NCBI GenBank assembly: GCA_951812925.1
Contig: OX638368.1
Span: 22,197,187-22,261,186 of the forward strand
Length of the DNA stretch: 64,000 nucleotides
Source of the DNA: Calliopum simillimum
Lineage: Eukaryota; Arthropoda; Insecta; Diptera; Lauxaniidae
Direction of reading: 5' to 3'
In this document: piece by piece, positions 33,781 to 47,000 of the stretch
Layout of the letters: the number at the start of each line of letters is the position of its first letter
Position numbering within the stretch: position 1 is the stretch's first letter
Notes under the pieces: generated by a model
What the model was told of the DNA's origin: nothing
Database searches by the model: none
What the model saw: only the letters and a program-made list of their open reading frames with translations
Translations under genes and position numbers: made by a program

Positions 33781-36700
33781 ACCCCATTTTGAGGGGACAA
33801 TTTATAACTTGTTATATTAATTTTTGAATGATATTCATATTCTGAAATGAATATGGGGGTTCTGAGCTTATTGAAGTTTCAAAGAAACAAGCATTCAACC
33901 TCCTTACTAATAAGCCCCAAAACTTCTGAAAAGTTGGTAATAATAAAAGTATTTCCCTTTCATAAGACAACATTTTTTGGAGAGTTCTCTAAACATGGTA
34001 CGTGTTTTTTTAACGGTTTTTAAATTCATTTGACCATAACAATTTTTTTTTTAAACTTAAGGACAAAAAAAAAGAGAAAAACTTGTGACAGTAAAATATA
34101 TCAAGGTACCATACTCTACATTTATTATTTAAGTGCACGTAACAAACGTTAAAGCCCAAAATTAATACGCACCAACGTTGATGAGTACAAAAACGTAATG
34201 AGAGAAAAAAAAAACGAAAAAAATTACTCAACACATGCCAAAGTACGCTCCGATATTACAGTGTTCTATAGACTATGAAGGCACATTCCAAAACAGCTCA
34301 TGCCCAAAAACCATATCAAGTAGAAGTCGGCGGCATATCATCATAATGTATTGTAGGCAGACGTTCGAAAAAATAAAAATACGTTATGGAGTGAGAGTGT
34401 GTAGAGAAAAAACATCGGTGTTAAGGTTGTAACAATTAAAATTTGTGTAGTTGTAGGAGTGTGTAAAGTTTTGTAGATACAAAATTAACATAAAGCCAAG
34501 AAAAGTTGAGTTAATTTGGTTATATGGGCATATCATTGAAACTGTAGATAGAATTTTCTTAAGAAATTACGTATAAACCCTCATATTGTTTTGGTAATAC
34601 AGTGGCATTAAACGGTTTATCTACACAGTAAAAATTTTAGTTTAGTTTTAAAACCAAAAAGTATTTATATAGAACAATGCCAAAAAAAGTTTTAATTTTA
34701 AACTATTTTGGTATAAATTTTATACTTTTTTGTAATAAATTTTAAATTTTTTTGGAAAAAAATCGGATTTTTATACCAAAAAAGGTTGAAATCAATACTA
34801 TAGGGAATCAGAAGTAAGAAAAGTAAATCAACATTTTTCTAGAATATTTTAATCCATTATATACTGTTTTTTGTCGTTTTTCTGGCTCTTTATTTTATTT
34901 TTTTCTTCCAAAAACTGGTATAGAATGGGTTAAAATGTTCTATAAAAATAATCTACTATTGCAAGAAATGCTTCAAATTTAAGATTAGTACGTAAAAAAT
35001 GTAATAAAATGCAATAAATTTAGGACGAAGTCAAAATGGGACAAAAATACCCATAAGACAGTTAATGTATGCTGGGTTAATTTGTTATAGAAAAATGTTC
35101 GCTGCGTGATTTTTTTAAGACCTTGCTTCATCAAGTTTTATCCAAAATGTAGTTTCAGAATTTAACGGTCTTATGAAATTTCGAAAACACGTTACTTAGG
35201 GATTTTAGCTAATAAGCAATTTATGGTTGATATGAAGTTTGAGATATTATTATTTTTATATACCTTGATTTAGACAAAAATTCCGAGATATTGCACGACT
35301 CATTTCGAGCATTTTTAAGATCTCATTACAATAAAAACAGTATAAAGCTGAGATTTTGCATAAAATGACCTTTAAATGATCTCCAAAAAATTTGAAAACA
35401 TTTTCAGCTCGTCTCTTAAACATCGTCTTTTAGATTTTCGGGGTTAATCGTTGAATTTGCAAAAATCGATTTTTTAATCAGTACCTATGTGTATATGAAA
35501 TAGCCTAGAGCACGAGAAATATTTAGCCTTAAAAAAAAAACTTTCAGTTTTGGCCTACATAGAAATCACCATTATGCCAAAATCTCAATTACGCAAAACG
35601 CTCCTGTATTTTTGAGTGCATTTTTTTCAAATATATGGCACAAGAATGCACCTTATAGTCTGTTTAGTTTTCTTGCAACCATAAAGAAGTGAAGTGATTT
35701 CATAAAAAGTAACGTATTTTTTAACGCACGATAAAGATCGTCGTCATTGCAAGCACACAAAATAGTTCCATTCAATGAACTTTACAGAAAATTGTTTGTA
35801 ACAAAAACACCCCTTAAAGAAAAAAACGTTACCGAGGCATGCAGGCATGCGCACTTTAACCAAAAGAAAGAAAAAAAGAGCGAACGAATCTTATCAACGT
35901 CTTTTTGGCGTGAGCGTCAATTTCCCAAAGCGTCTTCAAGACGTTCCGTATGGTTTCATATGCTTTCTTATTAAATTGGGGTGACTTATGTTTTCGACGT
36001 ACAGAGTGCATAGTGAAAATGCATAATATGCAATGCCAGTAACTTGTAATTAAAGCGACATATGCAACTTTTAACGGGTGTACAATGTGCTTAGAGAAAT
36101 TACCCTATGTCAGTTTGAACTCATATGGTTATGCTTGAAAAAATGTGGTTCTTAAGAATTACTAGTGCTTTTTGTAGTGTAATTAGTAAAGAAAAATGTT
36201 TTTTTTATTAAAAACGAAAAATAAGAACATTAATTTTGAGTTTGATTTGAAAAAAACTTAATTTACTTCTACCTAAAGCTACTTATTAAAATGTTTTCTC
36301 CATAAAAATGCTTTGACTTTTCTATCATATTATTGCGTGCTTAAAAATATTTGAAGAAATCAAAAAGTTTTACGCATTTAACTTTTTTAACACTTTAAAA
36401 CTAAAGGTGTCTAGTAAACATATAATGACTTAATTTGTTGACAAACTTTTCAAATCAATGGTATAATGAATACTCAAGAATATAAGTTTGATAGAAAAAC
36501 TTTGTTTATCACGCAAACTACTGGACGAATATGTCTACACACGTACACGTAAAAAATATAATTTTTATAGTACGAGATAACCAAATTATCAAGTTTTAAA
36601 AGCGGTGGTAAAATTGGTTTTTTCTTCATAGAAATTGTATTGGAGAATTCATATACATAACTTAAAATAGTTCTGTTCCAATCACTTGTAGGAAAAACTC

Positions 36701-38430
36701 TTAAATGCCCATTGAAAAAAAAAAATGAGAAAGAAAACTAACTCCAACAAAACAATGGACATTCCAATCCATGGGCGAATATATCATTAAAGAGGTTATA
36801 TATGACACTGTGAAAACACTGTTCTTTGCACTTTTAGGTAAGGATGTCTCAAAATCTAGGCTTGATAGAAAATTTTTAAGACCACTAACAAATCGAAAAT
36901 GACTTCTTGTTTCTGATTATTTTTAGAGAATGATGCATTTTTCGAGGCTGATGCAGCGAATTTAGCGAATTAGACTTTCTCGTAGAAAAATACTTCCAAT
37001 ATATCTTAAATTGATAATTCACGGTCCAAAATAGGGTGCCACATGTTTGAAAAATAACTTGATTTTTTTTTTCGAAAAAGTCATATTTGCTGAGATTTCC
37101 CCACATAACACCTATTGTTGAAGTTTGTTCTGGGGAGCGATTTTTTTACATATCAATTGGCCCTAAATCCAATGATCACGCAAGGTTTGAGACTGTTTTG
37201 TGCCCCCGGGTTGTTATAAACCAAAAAATACCATTTTTTAGACGCAATTACGCATGAAAAATTGCCATTCGAGCATCGTCCCAAGTGTGTTACCACCGAA
37301 CCAGAGGTGGCATACCTTTCTTCCCAGCCAGATCTTTTAGTTGTAACATTTCATGGGAACATTGCCAAAAAACAATCGCCTCCAGAGCAGCATGTTAGAA
37401 ACCGAAAATTACCAGATTTTGTGTAAAAACCATTCAAACAACTTGAGAGACTCGTATATAGCATTCTACTGGAGGAAAATTTACGGGATGCGATTTTCAT
37501 ACGTCTAAGCACCCATGTTAAAGATCCTGAAAGCCCCAAATAATCCGCTGAACCATCTCAAAAGTTATAGCTCAATAATGGAAGTGGTTTTTTCAATTCA
37601 CATTCAAAATATGTAGATTATGCTCGAATTTCGGCAAAAATTTAAAAAATAATGCTTCCAGGCGGTAGCACACGCATGTTTTGTATTTAGTATCATCCAA
37701 TAAGTATCCGAGACATGTTAGAATGGATGGGAGATGAAACGGGTGCTCACTCGGCGAATCGAGACCTGTTCACACCGAAAGTCACACTTGCTGAGATTTC
37801 CCCTTATCAATTATCAATTTTTACAAGGTAGCGGTTCGGTAAGACCGCTTTGATTGGTATTTATGATTTGATAATCGACCTCAAATTAGTTCTAAAATGT
37901 TCATAACATGTCTTAGCACTGAATTCCACCTTAAACTAAGAACCGATTAAATTGCTTAATTTTTTTGGTTTTTAGCTGTATGTACTTAGTGATCGAAGTG
38001 GTCGTTTAGTGAGGTTCTCTGTAAATATGGGTTAGCCAAAACACTATGAGTCAGGGCTGAGAAACGTGCCTGTTGCGTGGTCTAAACTCCAAAAAAGGGT
38101 TGCAAAAAGACAAAACTTAATTTGAAATGCTTGGGAGGGATTATAAATTTTCATGGGTCCCAAATATCTTTCCCTCTCGAATCAGTTTTCTTGAACATAC
38201 TAACTCGCTTTTTTCGCATCTAAGAGAGCTATCATAAAAAACTTATGTTTTCATCTTATCGATGCTCACCGCCTCTAAAGGGCCTTGAGGGGAAAATAAA
38301 TGTTAAACTATTTTTTTACTCTTAAGATTTGTTTTTAACATATTATACCTTATTTTCACCCCATGAGCGAGCTCCCATACAAAAACTTTCCCGAAAATAT
38401 CAATTTTATAAGAGAGTCCCCTTAATTGAA
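33781..38430. other. AT-rich stretch, no gene recognised
   Basis: Holds a TTTAAATTTTTTTGG-like low-complexity patch at 34620-34790, and the word TTGCTGAGATTTCCCC twice (about 37087 and 37787), hinting at a diverged duplication. No coding frame longer than about 75 codons and no RNA gene recognised. Confidence 0.35.
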
Positions 38431-38439
38431 ATAATTGGT

Positions 38440-39195
38440 AGTTATATAATGATATTCGGTGAACATTTTTTTTCATTTCTAGAAAATAGATGATTTCATC
38501 GCCACGATCATTGTCAGTAATTTTGATTGATATTTTGAATGATTTGATGATTTGTTTCTGTGTGCCTGGTATCAATCAACACTGTTTCAGCGATTTTTTT
38601 TTCCCAGACGTGTAAAATTCCAAACAGGTGAACAAGAAAATTTCGACATGAGGGACTGTCAGGAGATCGTTTTACCTGAAAATTTAGGGTTTTTGCCTTT
38701 TATTGTCGACATGTGGGGCTTACATTAAAAAAGCATCATGAACAAAGTCTATTTATTTTTCATGAAGAACTTTGCTTGAATGTGTTCAAAATTTGAAGAC
38801 CTGTTATGTGGCCGTAATGAGCGATTCAGACTTTTTAACCCCTTCCCTCACCACATACGATTTTTTTGATTTTCACTTGAGAATATTCGAAAATGTGTTC
38901 CGTAACATATCTACTAATTCTGAAATGTGTGCTCTCCCGTAAATTATCAATTTTAACGCAATTTTCAGATAAAACGACCTCCTGACAGCTCCTCATATTG
39001 AAATTTTCTTTTTCACCTGTTGGGAATTTTACACGTCTTTGAAAAAAAAATCGCTGAAACAGTGTTGATTGATACCAGGCACACAGAAACAAATCATCAA
39101 AATATCAATCAAAATTACTGACAATGATCGTGACGATGGTATCATCTATTTTCTGGAAATGAAAATAATTTTCACCGACTATCATTTTACAAGTC
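38440..39195. mobile_element. Large inverted repeat (foldback-like), arms about 250 bp
   Basis: The left arm (about 38440-38690) has GGTGAACATT, CACGATCATTGTCAGTAATT, TGTGTGCCTGGTATCAATCA and ACGTGTAAAATTCC. All recur as reverse complements in the right arm (about 38940-39195). About 250 bp of unrelated sequence forms the loop. Arms differ by several percent. Confidence 0.85.
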
Positions 39196-40939
39196 TGGGA
39201 AAAAAAAATTTCTGAAAACCTGGGTCAAATAAAAGAAGATTATTTCGGATATTGCCATATATGAAAAAAACAAAAAAGTTCACTTATTTTCAAGCTTTTA
39301 TTATGGCTAACAAATTCGAAGAACGGAAGTTTTTTTTATATATGAATGGTGTTTAAGTTGATATTATCAAAATTCGCCAGAAATATTGAGAAGTTGCTTT
39401 ATTCCGATGCAGCAAAATGGTCTTTCCAACACGAGCCTTTACTATGCGCTAATAAAGTACAGTGCTGTTAAAATATAACATATACTCGTACATACGTATG
39501 TATGTTTGTTGCAATAAAAATTTGTCTAAAAAAAAATTACTTTGCATTATTAGACAAACAGCAATAGTAAGCTTCAGAGCCATGCACTTAGCAATATCTC
39601 CAGACTACCCATTCTGTGCTATCAAATTTCCCCAACTCTAACAGCTTTGTCATTACACTAAGCGATTATAACTATAGTTTTTTTTTTTTGTATATATTTT
39701 ACTGATGATTAGATAGCGTCCATGCTAACGCAAAAAATAATATATGCATTATAAAAAGATAGAGAAAAAAAAAAATTCTAAAAAGCCTTGTATGTCTCCA
39801 GCTAGACTCATACCAAGTTATTAGTGCGCTTTTCTTTTGCACATGTATTGTTTGTTTGAATGTGCACGTAAGTACGAGTACATGTGCCATTTGGTTTTCC
39901 TGTCAATTCTTACGTGTAGATGTGTGGACTTGTTGTTTTCTATTGGTATCGTAAAATATATCTCACTATTTTTGTTTTTTTTTTCTATACTCTATAGTCA
40001 GATAGTTACTTCAATATTACTTATATAGATATATATGAAAATAGTATGTGTAATATATCTATGTAGATATCTTTCTCGTTGTCATTGTTTTTATTGTAGC
40101 ACTTGTTGTTCCCATTGCCGTTGTCGTCCGTCGTCATCGTCATATAGAAAGCCATTGTAATCAAGCTTATTTTCTTTCATATTTCAAAGTGCTGTTCCAT
40201 TTTTGCTAAACCGTTTTTTTTTTTTTGTTGTTTTTTCATATATCTAGTTGGATCATATATTATTTATTGATCGCGATATCAAACACGAAACTTAAGCGCA
40301 TACATGCTAAGCAAAAGGTTTGTGTTTTTTTTCTTATTTGTTTTTAGAGATATATATATGAGTACATACCAGTGTACTTTTTATAATGATAGTTTCAATG
40401 GAATAACAAACTTGAGCTACATATTAGATATATATTTTTTTTTTCGAAATTTTAATGACTTTAATTGCCAAGTATTTTCATATTTGTATAGACATAAGGT
40501 AGGAATATATTCTACCGCTGCTATTATTGTACTATGCTATATCTCCTTAGTTAGCGTAGGACCTGTACAAAAGTTCTATCATCATTTCGATTCCAGGCTC
40601 ATTTCAATTTTCGACGTATAATTTTCTATCACTCAGCGCTACGATGTTCTGGGTCTGCCTTTTTTGCCCTGCGGGTATCACGAAAGTGTTGATAGCTAAA
40701 TTTCTGTAAGGGTCTTTTTCGTTAGTATAGTCAATCCATTGCCCTGCTGTTTTTCTTATTCTCAGTGGAAGAGTGTAAAAGCCAAATGAAATTCGAGATC
40801 ATGCGGGTTACCAAATTACCATTTTTTCATTGGGCATTATTTGGGGCGAAACTCTTAATACCAAATCTCATCCATGTCCGTTAAATATTTTCAGCGATAT
40901 AATATGATTTTTTTGGAAACTCGAAAAAACGAATTATTC
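39196..40939. other. AT-rich stretch, no gene recognised
   Basis: Contains TATATA-rich simple sequence at about 40020-40070 and 40255-40440. A 105-codon open frame (40304-40621, plus) is hydrophobic and unrecognised. Confidence 0.35.
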
Positions 40940-41210
40940 AAGAGGGGACCCTTGGGTGAAGAAAATTTTTCTCAACTAAAATGCCGTAAAAAGTCATGAA
41001 ACGCTTAGAAAAAACGAAAAAATTTTTTTTTTTTAATTTTTGGTTCCAACATCTTATAAGCCTAGGCCTAGATGGGACCTTTGGGTGTAAAAATTTTTTT
41101 TCCACTAAAATTTTGTAAAAAGTCATGAAACGCGTAGAAAACACAAAAAAAAAAGAAAAACAATTTTTGGTTCCAGCATCCTAGGAGGACCCTTGGGTGG
41201 TAAAAAAAAA
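40940..41210. repeat. Tandem repeat, unit about 120 bp, two and a half copies
   Basis: GGGACCCTTGGGTG, AAAAAGTCATGAAACGC, AGAAAA.AC and TTTTTGGTTCCA(A/G)CATC recur in order. The third copy is partial. Confidence 0.85.
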
Positions 41211-41394
41211 AAACGAAAATACTAATGATGCAGAAACACGTGCCGTACCCAAAACCTATACAAACATTCATATTTATATATATAGATTCACTCCAAGCAG
41301 AAATCTATGAAGGAAGCAAAATCTTTTCTAGCTAGACTATGCTGACCATTTTCTTGATGGCCCAATCCAAGATGGAAAAAAATTTTTTTATACA

Positions 41395-41820
41395 GTTGGG
41401 GCAAAAGTAATAGTCCACAATATGTGGTCTATGATCTGTCTTTTATGGTCTGTGGTCCATAAAATATGGCCTATGATCTGTTCTTTATGGTCTATGGTTC
41501 GTAATTTATGGTCTATCTATCTGCCCGTTATGATATATGGTACATAATAACATAATATATGGTCTATGATCTGTCCTTTATGGTCTATGGTCCTTAATAT
41601 ATAATCCATGATCAGTCCTTTATGGTCTATGGTTCATAATATATGCTCTTTGATTTGTCCTTTATGGTCTATGGTTCTTTATCTATGATCAGTGATCTGT
41701 TTTTTATAGTCAATGGCCGAAAATCTAAAGAATAGTCAATATTATATGCTCCATCGTTCATTATCTTTGATCTATGATCTGTCTTTTATGGTTTGTTGTC
41801 CACAAACTTCTACATAAAGA
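41395..41820 (+). repeat. Tandem repeat of TATGGTCTATG / ATCTGTCCTTTATGG
   Basis: About ten units of roughly 40 bp combining CCTTTATGGTCTATGGT, CATAATATATGGTC and TATGATCTGT. Confidence 0.85.
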
Positions 41821-42440
41821 GACATTGTATTCATCTATTAAATGAAGATATTACTGTTATTAAATGAAGATATTATTATTATTAATATCTTCATTTAGCC
41901 TATACCATCCTCTGTGAGTATCAGCAATAATTCCATCCCGAAAGTTTATTGAATTTTTGTTTTTTCTTAACTTGACATATGTTCTGGCAATTAATGTTTT
42001 ACACCAAATTGGTTTTGCTTACCTTTACCCAGCTATATACAAGTATGTCTAAAAAACGCTTTGTACATATTTTGATTAAATCTTCTATTGGAACACCAAG
42101 CAATTTTCTTTATCAATTCATATATCTTTCTGCCAGTACATGCATTGTAATAAAAGACGTTAGGGTGATTCCAAAAATTCAGTGGGAAAAAGTGTACAAA
42201 ACTTTTTTCTTAAAACCCCAAATCATAGAGTTGTTAGTACTTTTCCTAGGGGTTTTCGGTCATATTGCGATACAAATATTTCAGGAAGCGCGAAAAATTT
42301 CGAAAAAATTCGATTATTATGATATTAGAATATTTTAAATCTGACTCTTTTAACTGTAGCCAAAATGTTAGTAAGTTCGAACTGGCGCCCTATATTCTTT
42401 ATAAAGATTTTGGTTGACTTTTTCCGTTGTCTCGCTAATA
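41821..42440. other. No gene recognised; small AT palindrome
   Basis: AAATGAAGATATTA faces TAATATCTTCATTTA at 41855-41900, forming a short palindrome. The 119-codon open frame at 41979-42338 (plus) is not recognised. Confidence 0.35.
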
Positions 42441-43075
42441 GCCCGAACACAATGCGGGCGGAGCGTTTTTTTCGGTTGGAGAAATTTTGTTGATTGTTTG
42501 TATTTCATTCTCCTTCTGCTTTCGGCTAGCAGAGTAATTTTTGTTCCTTAGCAACTATTTTTTTATTTATTTTTTCTAGGTCAGCTTTTTTTTTATTATT
42601 TACAACATAAAAACCAAATACAAACCGAGTACTCACAGCTTTTTTATTTTTTAATTTTTAAATATTTGATTTATTTCAATTGAGGAAAATTTTAAAAACA
42701 AATTTTATATATAATAAAATTTAGTTGTTTTTATTTCTTAACATTTAGATCTATATTTCGATTAATTTTTAAAAACGTAACCATTTTAATCAAATACTTT
42801 TAGTAACCGATTGCCACAAAATACAAAACTACCAACACTACTTAGTTTTTCGTCAGCCGAATTTTGTGAAAAATCGTTTGGCTATTGACAAATTGAATTT
42901 GAGCAGCTTTTTTTTTAGTCTCTAAAAATTTTTTTACTCAAAAATCTCAACGGAAATAGAAAAAACGCTGCCGAAATAACAAAATTTTTTGTACTGCTTT
43001 CACAAGGCAATTTCTTATTGTTTCTCGCTCTATCGGCAACCGAAGAAAACGTTCCGCTCGCATTGTGTTCAGGCC
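42441..43075. mobile_element. MITE-like element with inverted ends of about 38 bp
   Basis: The left end GCCCGAACACAATGCGGGCG then GAGCG...TTCGGTTG is matched, in reverse complement, by CAACCGAAGAAAACGTTCCG then CTCGCATTGTGTTCAGGCC at the right end. The interior is AT-rich and non-coding. I could not identify a target duplication. Confidence 0.7.
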
Positions 43076-43890
43076 ATAATTTTCAATATCTGTAGTGGGC
43101 TTAGTTTTGCCCGGTCACATGGAAATACTATGTTGGATAGTGAGTTGGATAGTACCAACTGAATTATACATAAATACAACACGGAATGGAAGAGTTGATT
43201 TTTGCTGGCTGACATCTTAGTTGAAAGACCACCCTAGTCAAATTATTATTTTACATACATATATGTTGCGACGTATGCATAAACTAAAATATCGTACGAT
43301 ATCGAAAAAATGTTTTTGTAGCATTACATTTAATAACCATTTATTTTGCTCTTTATTTTTATAATGTCCTGTATGTCCTTCTTGAATAAAATAGTAAAAA
43401 AAACCTTCAGGCTTTCACACACACTCACATATAAGAACATTTAGTGAAATTAAAACTTGAATATTTTCTTGTATCTACTAGTTACTATGTTCGTGTTTAA
43501 GTTTGGTGTCCTTTTTCTGCTTTTTTTTTTTTGGTTTTTGGTTCATTACCGTATTTTGTAGAAAAATTGCTTTATATCATGTTATGGATAATTATAATAT
43601 CCGTATATCTGTCTAAGTGCTCTGGACATTTGTCTACTTTTGTTGTTTGTGATTGACGAACAACGTTATGGTCAGCCAGTAAGCAAGTTTAGCGGTTTTC
43701 TATGGAATTTTTTATCACAAGCAAAGATCTAAGTTAAAAACTGAGTTGTAGCAGGGTCTTTTAACTGTTCATTGCAATTTGCATTAAGGTTGTTTTTTTC
43801 TGTTTTTGCTAATAAAACATAGAGTTTATAGATGGATATTTTTAATTTTAAAGAACATGCAAAATGCACTGTCAGATAATGAGGATTTCA
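43076..43890. other. AT-rich stretch, no gene seen
   Basis: No repeat or coding frame supported. Confidence 0.35.
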
Positions 43891-44055
43891 TATGTGTGAC
43901 CTGGTCTACGAAAAGGGGGCTTTTGTGTCGAAAATTCATTATACACTTTTTTGCCGATTCGCATAGAATTGACCTCTAATAGTTGTTTTCCAGCTATTTT
44001 CTCGAAAACTTGTTTTCGCACGTAAGACCCCATTTCACAGACCAGGTCACATATG
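43889..44055. mobile_element. Short MITE-like element, about 165 bp
   Basis: The ends CATATGTGTGACCTGGTCT and AGACCAGGTCACATATG are inverted copies apart from a 2-bp indel. CATATG at each edge is itself a palindrome, so it may be part of the ends or a target duplication. Confidence 0.65.
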
Positions 44056-44679
44056 TATATCTATTCAGCTTGAGGAGGCAAAAAAAATTTTTTGATTGTA
44101 TGCGGTGATATCATTTCGAAGGCAATTTTCGCCTACCATAAAATTGGAGTTGGTGATATTTTTTATGTAAGGGTATAGTAGATATCAGGCAGAAACTGTA
44201 AGGATTTCATGAAATTCTGGCTTTTCAAATTTTGTTTCAAAAATTGTTTATATAATCGGAAATTGGGTGGTATTGATATAGGGACACTAATGACATTTCT
44301 GCTTTTAGTTAGATGATATGTTATTTATATTTGAGCATTTATTTTGTTGCAAAAATGTTGCGTATACTATAGTTATATGGAGTTACCATAGATTTGAGAA
44401 ATTCAAAAATTATTGTAGAAAATAATTTTAATTTTTTACGAAAATACTAAAGTGACACTTTTGACAAAATTCTCGTAAAAAATCTTATATATCACTGATA
44501 TCAAGTTGAAGTTCAAATGATGTCATCTTTATTGAGTGAACAACTTAATTCCAGACACAAAATATTCTACAAAATCTCACCAAAGTTGAATCAATAAAAT
44601 TATAAAAAGTCAAAGTAATTTAAAGTTTACGAGCAGAATATTTAAGTATTAAATAAATCAACAAATTTGCGTGATAACA
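44056..44679. other. AT-rich stretch, no gene seen
   Basis: Nothing supported. Confidence 0.3.
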
Positions 44680-45086
44680 AATGCAAACAATTTCATTTAA
44701 CACTCAGATGGAGATTTCAACATTCAGAAGTCATGTCTCATTCAGCAACAACAGCAACAACAAAAACGATACACAATTGACTGTCGTAAAAACAGCAACA
44801 GTGACAATCACAATCACAACAACAACTATACAGTCGTTGTCCTCAGCAAAAGATATACGTACAACAAACAAATTGACTCGGAAAATTAAATTAAATTGAT
44901 TACAATACTCGCCAACTAATAAAGAAGAAAATCCACAAAGGAACAAGAAAATAAAACACGACGACGACAACACTGGCCAATGGTCAATTCAAACTGGGAT
45001 TTGCACTAGAGGAGTATCGAGAGTACGATCCATAGACAGCAGCGCCTAAGTCTGTCGTCCATCAACGACGACGACAGCACAATTTG
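44680..45086 (+). other. Candidate non-coding exon (UTR-like island)
   Basis: A non-array, less AT-rich island with CAACAACAG, CAATCACAATCACAAC and ACGACGACG runs, typical of 5' leaders of fly neural genes. It is followed by a donor-like TTT|GTAAGGAAG whose GT is at about 45088. No start codon with a meaningful frame is present; the 72-codon frame is low-complexity. It could equally be simple intergenic sequence. Confidence 0.2.
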
Positions 45087-45405
45087 TAAGGAAGTAAATT
45101 GCAAATAATTTAATACAAATGAAGTTGTTAAAGACGGAAGACATCGGAAACAGAGCAAGCAGACAACTGCAGTTAGACTACAATGAATGGACCAGCAAAT
45201 TTATTTTCAAGAATTGCTTAAAGTTTAAAAGATCCATGCATAAGAATTAATTAAGAAAACACTTAGCTTATGCCATGCACTTGAGGTTTTATTGTAAGAT
45301 AAGACCGGTGGGAATATGTATTTTTCTGTTGAAAGATTTCAATAATGCAGCGAAAACTTGCATTGCGCATAGTTTTCTTCTTCAGCTGGTAAAAATGGAT
45401 GCAAA
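45087..45405. other. No gene seen
   Basis: AT-rich sequence between the UTR-like island and the next array. Confidence 0.3.
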
Positions 45406-45409
45406 ACTA

Positions 45410-47000
45410 AAAAGTAACTGCAAAATACAAATGTATATTTGAGTTAAAAATGTATCTATGAGATAAAAATATATCTGAGACAAAAATGTATCTATGAGAT
45501 AAAAATATATCGATGAGATAAAAATGTATCCATTAAATAAAAATGTATCTATGAGATAATAATGTATCTATAAGATAAAAATGTCTCTGTGAGGTAACAA
45601 CGTATCTGCAAAACAAAAAATAAGCTGCTTATGCTAGCTGTAAATTTAGATACCTCCAAAATACAAATATGTCTGTAATATACAAAAACTTGCTAGAGAT
45701 AAAATTTATCTGTAAGAGAAGAAAATTTAAAAATTCTTCAGCGCAAGAAAATTATGTAGATGAAAAGTTTATTTTAAATACAAAGGTTTCTGTAAGAAAA
45801 AATGCATCTATAAGGTACAAGTGTAACTGCAATATAAAATTGTATCTAGATACAAATATATCTGCGGTATACAAGAGTTTTCGTAAGATCAAAATATATC
45901 TGCAAAAAAAAAAACAAATTTAACAAAAGATGTTAAAGATAAAAAACTTATGAGATATTTAGCCAAAATATAAAAGTATCTGTAAGGTACAAATGTATCA
46001 ACGGAGGCATGAGATATAAATGTATCTGCAAAAAGATTGCTTAAGATAAAAATTTATCTGTTAGATAAGAAAATTTTTAAAAATTGTTTAAAATAAAAAA
46101 AAAAAAAAGTTATAAAGATGACAAGTATCTGCATGCTAAAAATATATCAGTCAGGTGAAAATGTATCCGAAATATTAAATTAACTTAAAAACTTATGAAG
46201 AAATTTTGCCAAAACTCAAAAGTATCTGTAAGATAAAAATGTATCTGTAAGATACAAATGTTTAGACGCAAGCTAGAAATGTATGAAAACATCTATGAGA
46301 TACAAATATATCTGCAATATACAAAAGACTGCTTAAATAAAAATGCATCTGTAAGATAAAAAAATTTCAAAAAAATTTTTTTCAGACAAAACGAAAATAA
46401 AAAAGATGACTCCAAAATACAAAAGTATCTGTTAGATCAAAATATATCTTCATGGAGCAAATATATCCGAAATATAAAAAATTAATTATCTACAATTTCA
46501 AAATGCAAATGTTTGTAGATATCTATGAGATACAAATATAACTGCAATATGAAAAATTGTTTAAAATAAACATTTATCTGTAAGATAACACATAAAATAA
46601 AATTTTCAAGACAAAAAGCTTATGAAAATTAATGTGCAAAATGTATCTGTAAGATAAAAATGTATCTGTAAGATAAAAATGTATCTGTAAGGTATGATAT
46701 AAAAAATTATCTACACATGCAAGATGAAAATAGATATACATAGGTAATCGTAAAAGATGTGGAATAAAAAATGAAAAAAATCGTCTATGGTAAAAAACTT
46801 ATGACTATCGTATCTCCTTAACACAAAATTATCTGTAAGATAAAAATGTATTTGTAAAGTGCTATTTGTATCTGCAGTATTACAAATTATCTGCACATGC
46901 AAGGTGAAAATGTATGTAGACATCTGATAGACACAAATATAAGTAACTGCATTATTCCTAATATTGCTTGAGATAAAAATGTATCTGCTAGATCAAAAAA
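45410..47000 (+). repeat. Degenerate array (AAAAATGTATCTGTAAGAT), about 1.6 kb
   Basis: Dozens of units of about 19 bp built on ATGTATCTGTAAGATAAAA or ATGAGATAAAAATGTATC, interleaved with A-rich spacers. The best-preserved run is at about 46635-46695. Confidence 0.9.

Noticed and set aside
37087..37802. Possible LTR pair from the repeated TTGCTGAGATTTCCCC word
   Set aside because: The repeated segment is very short, with no retroelement coding or primer-binding site between.
41979..42338. 119-codon plus-strand frame with a hydrophobic segment
   Set aside because: Composition follows AT content; no known family and no initiation context.
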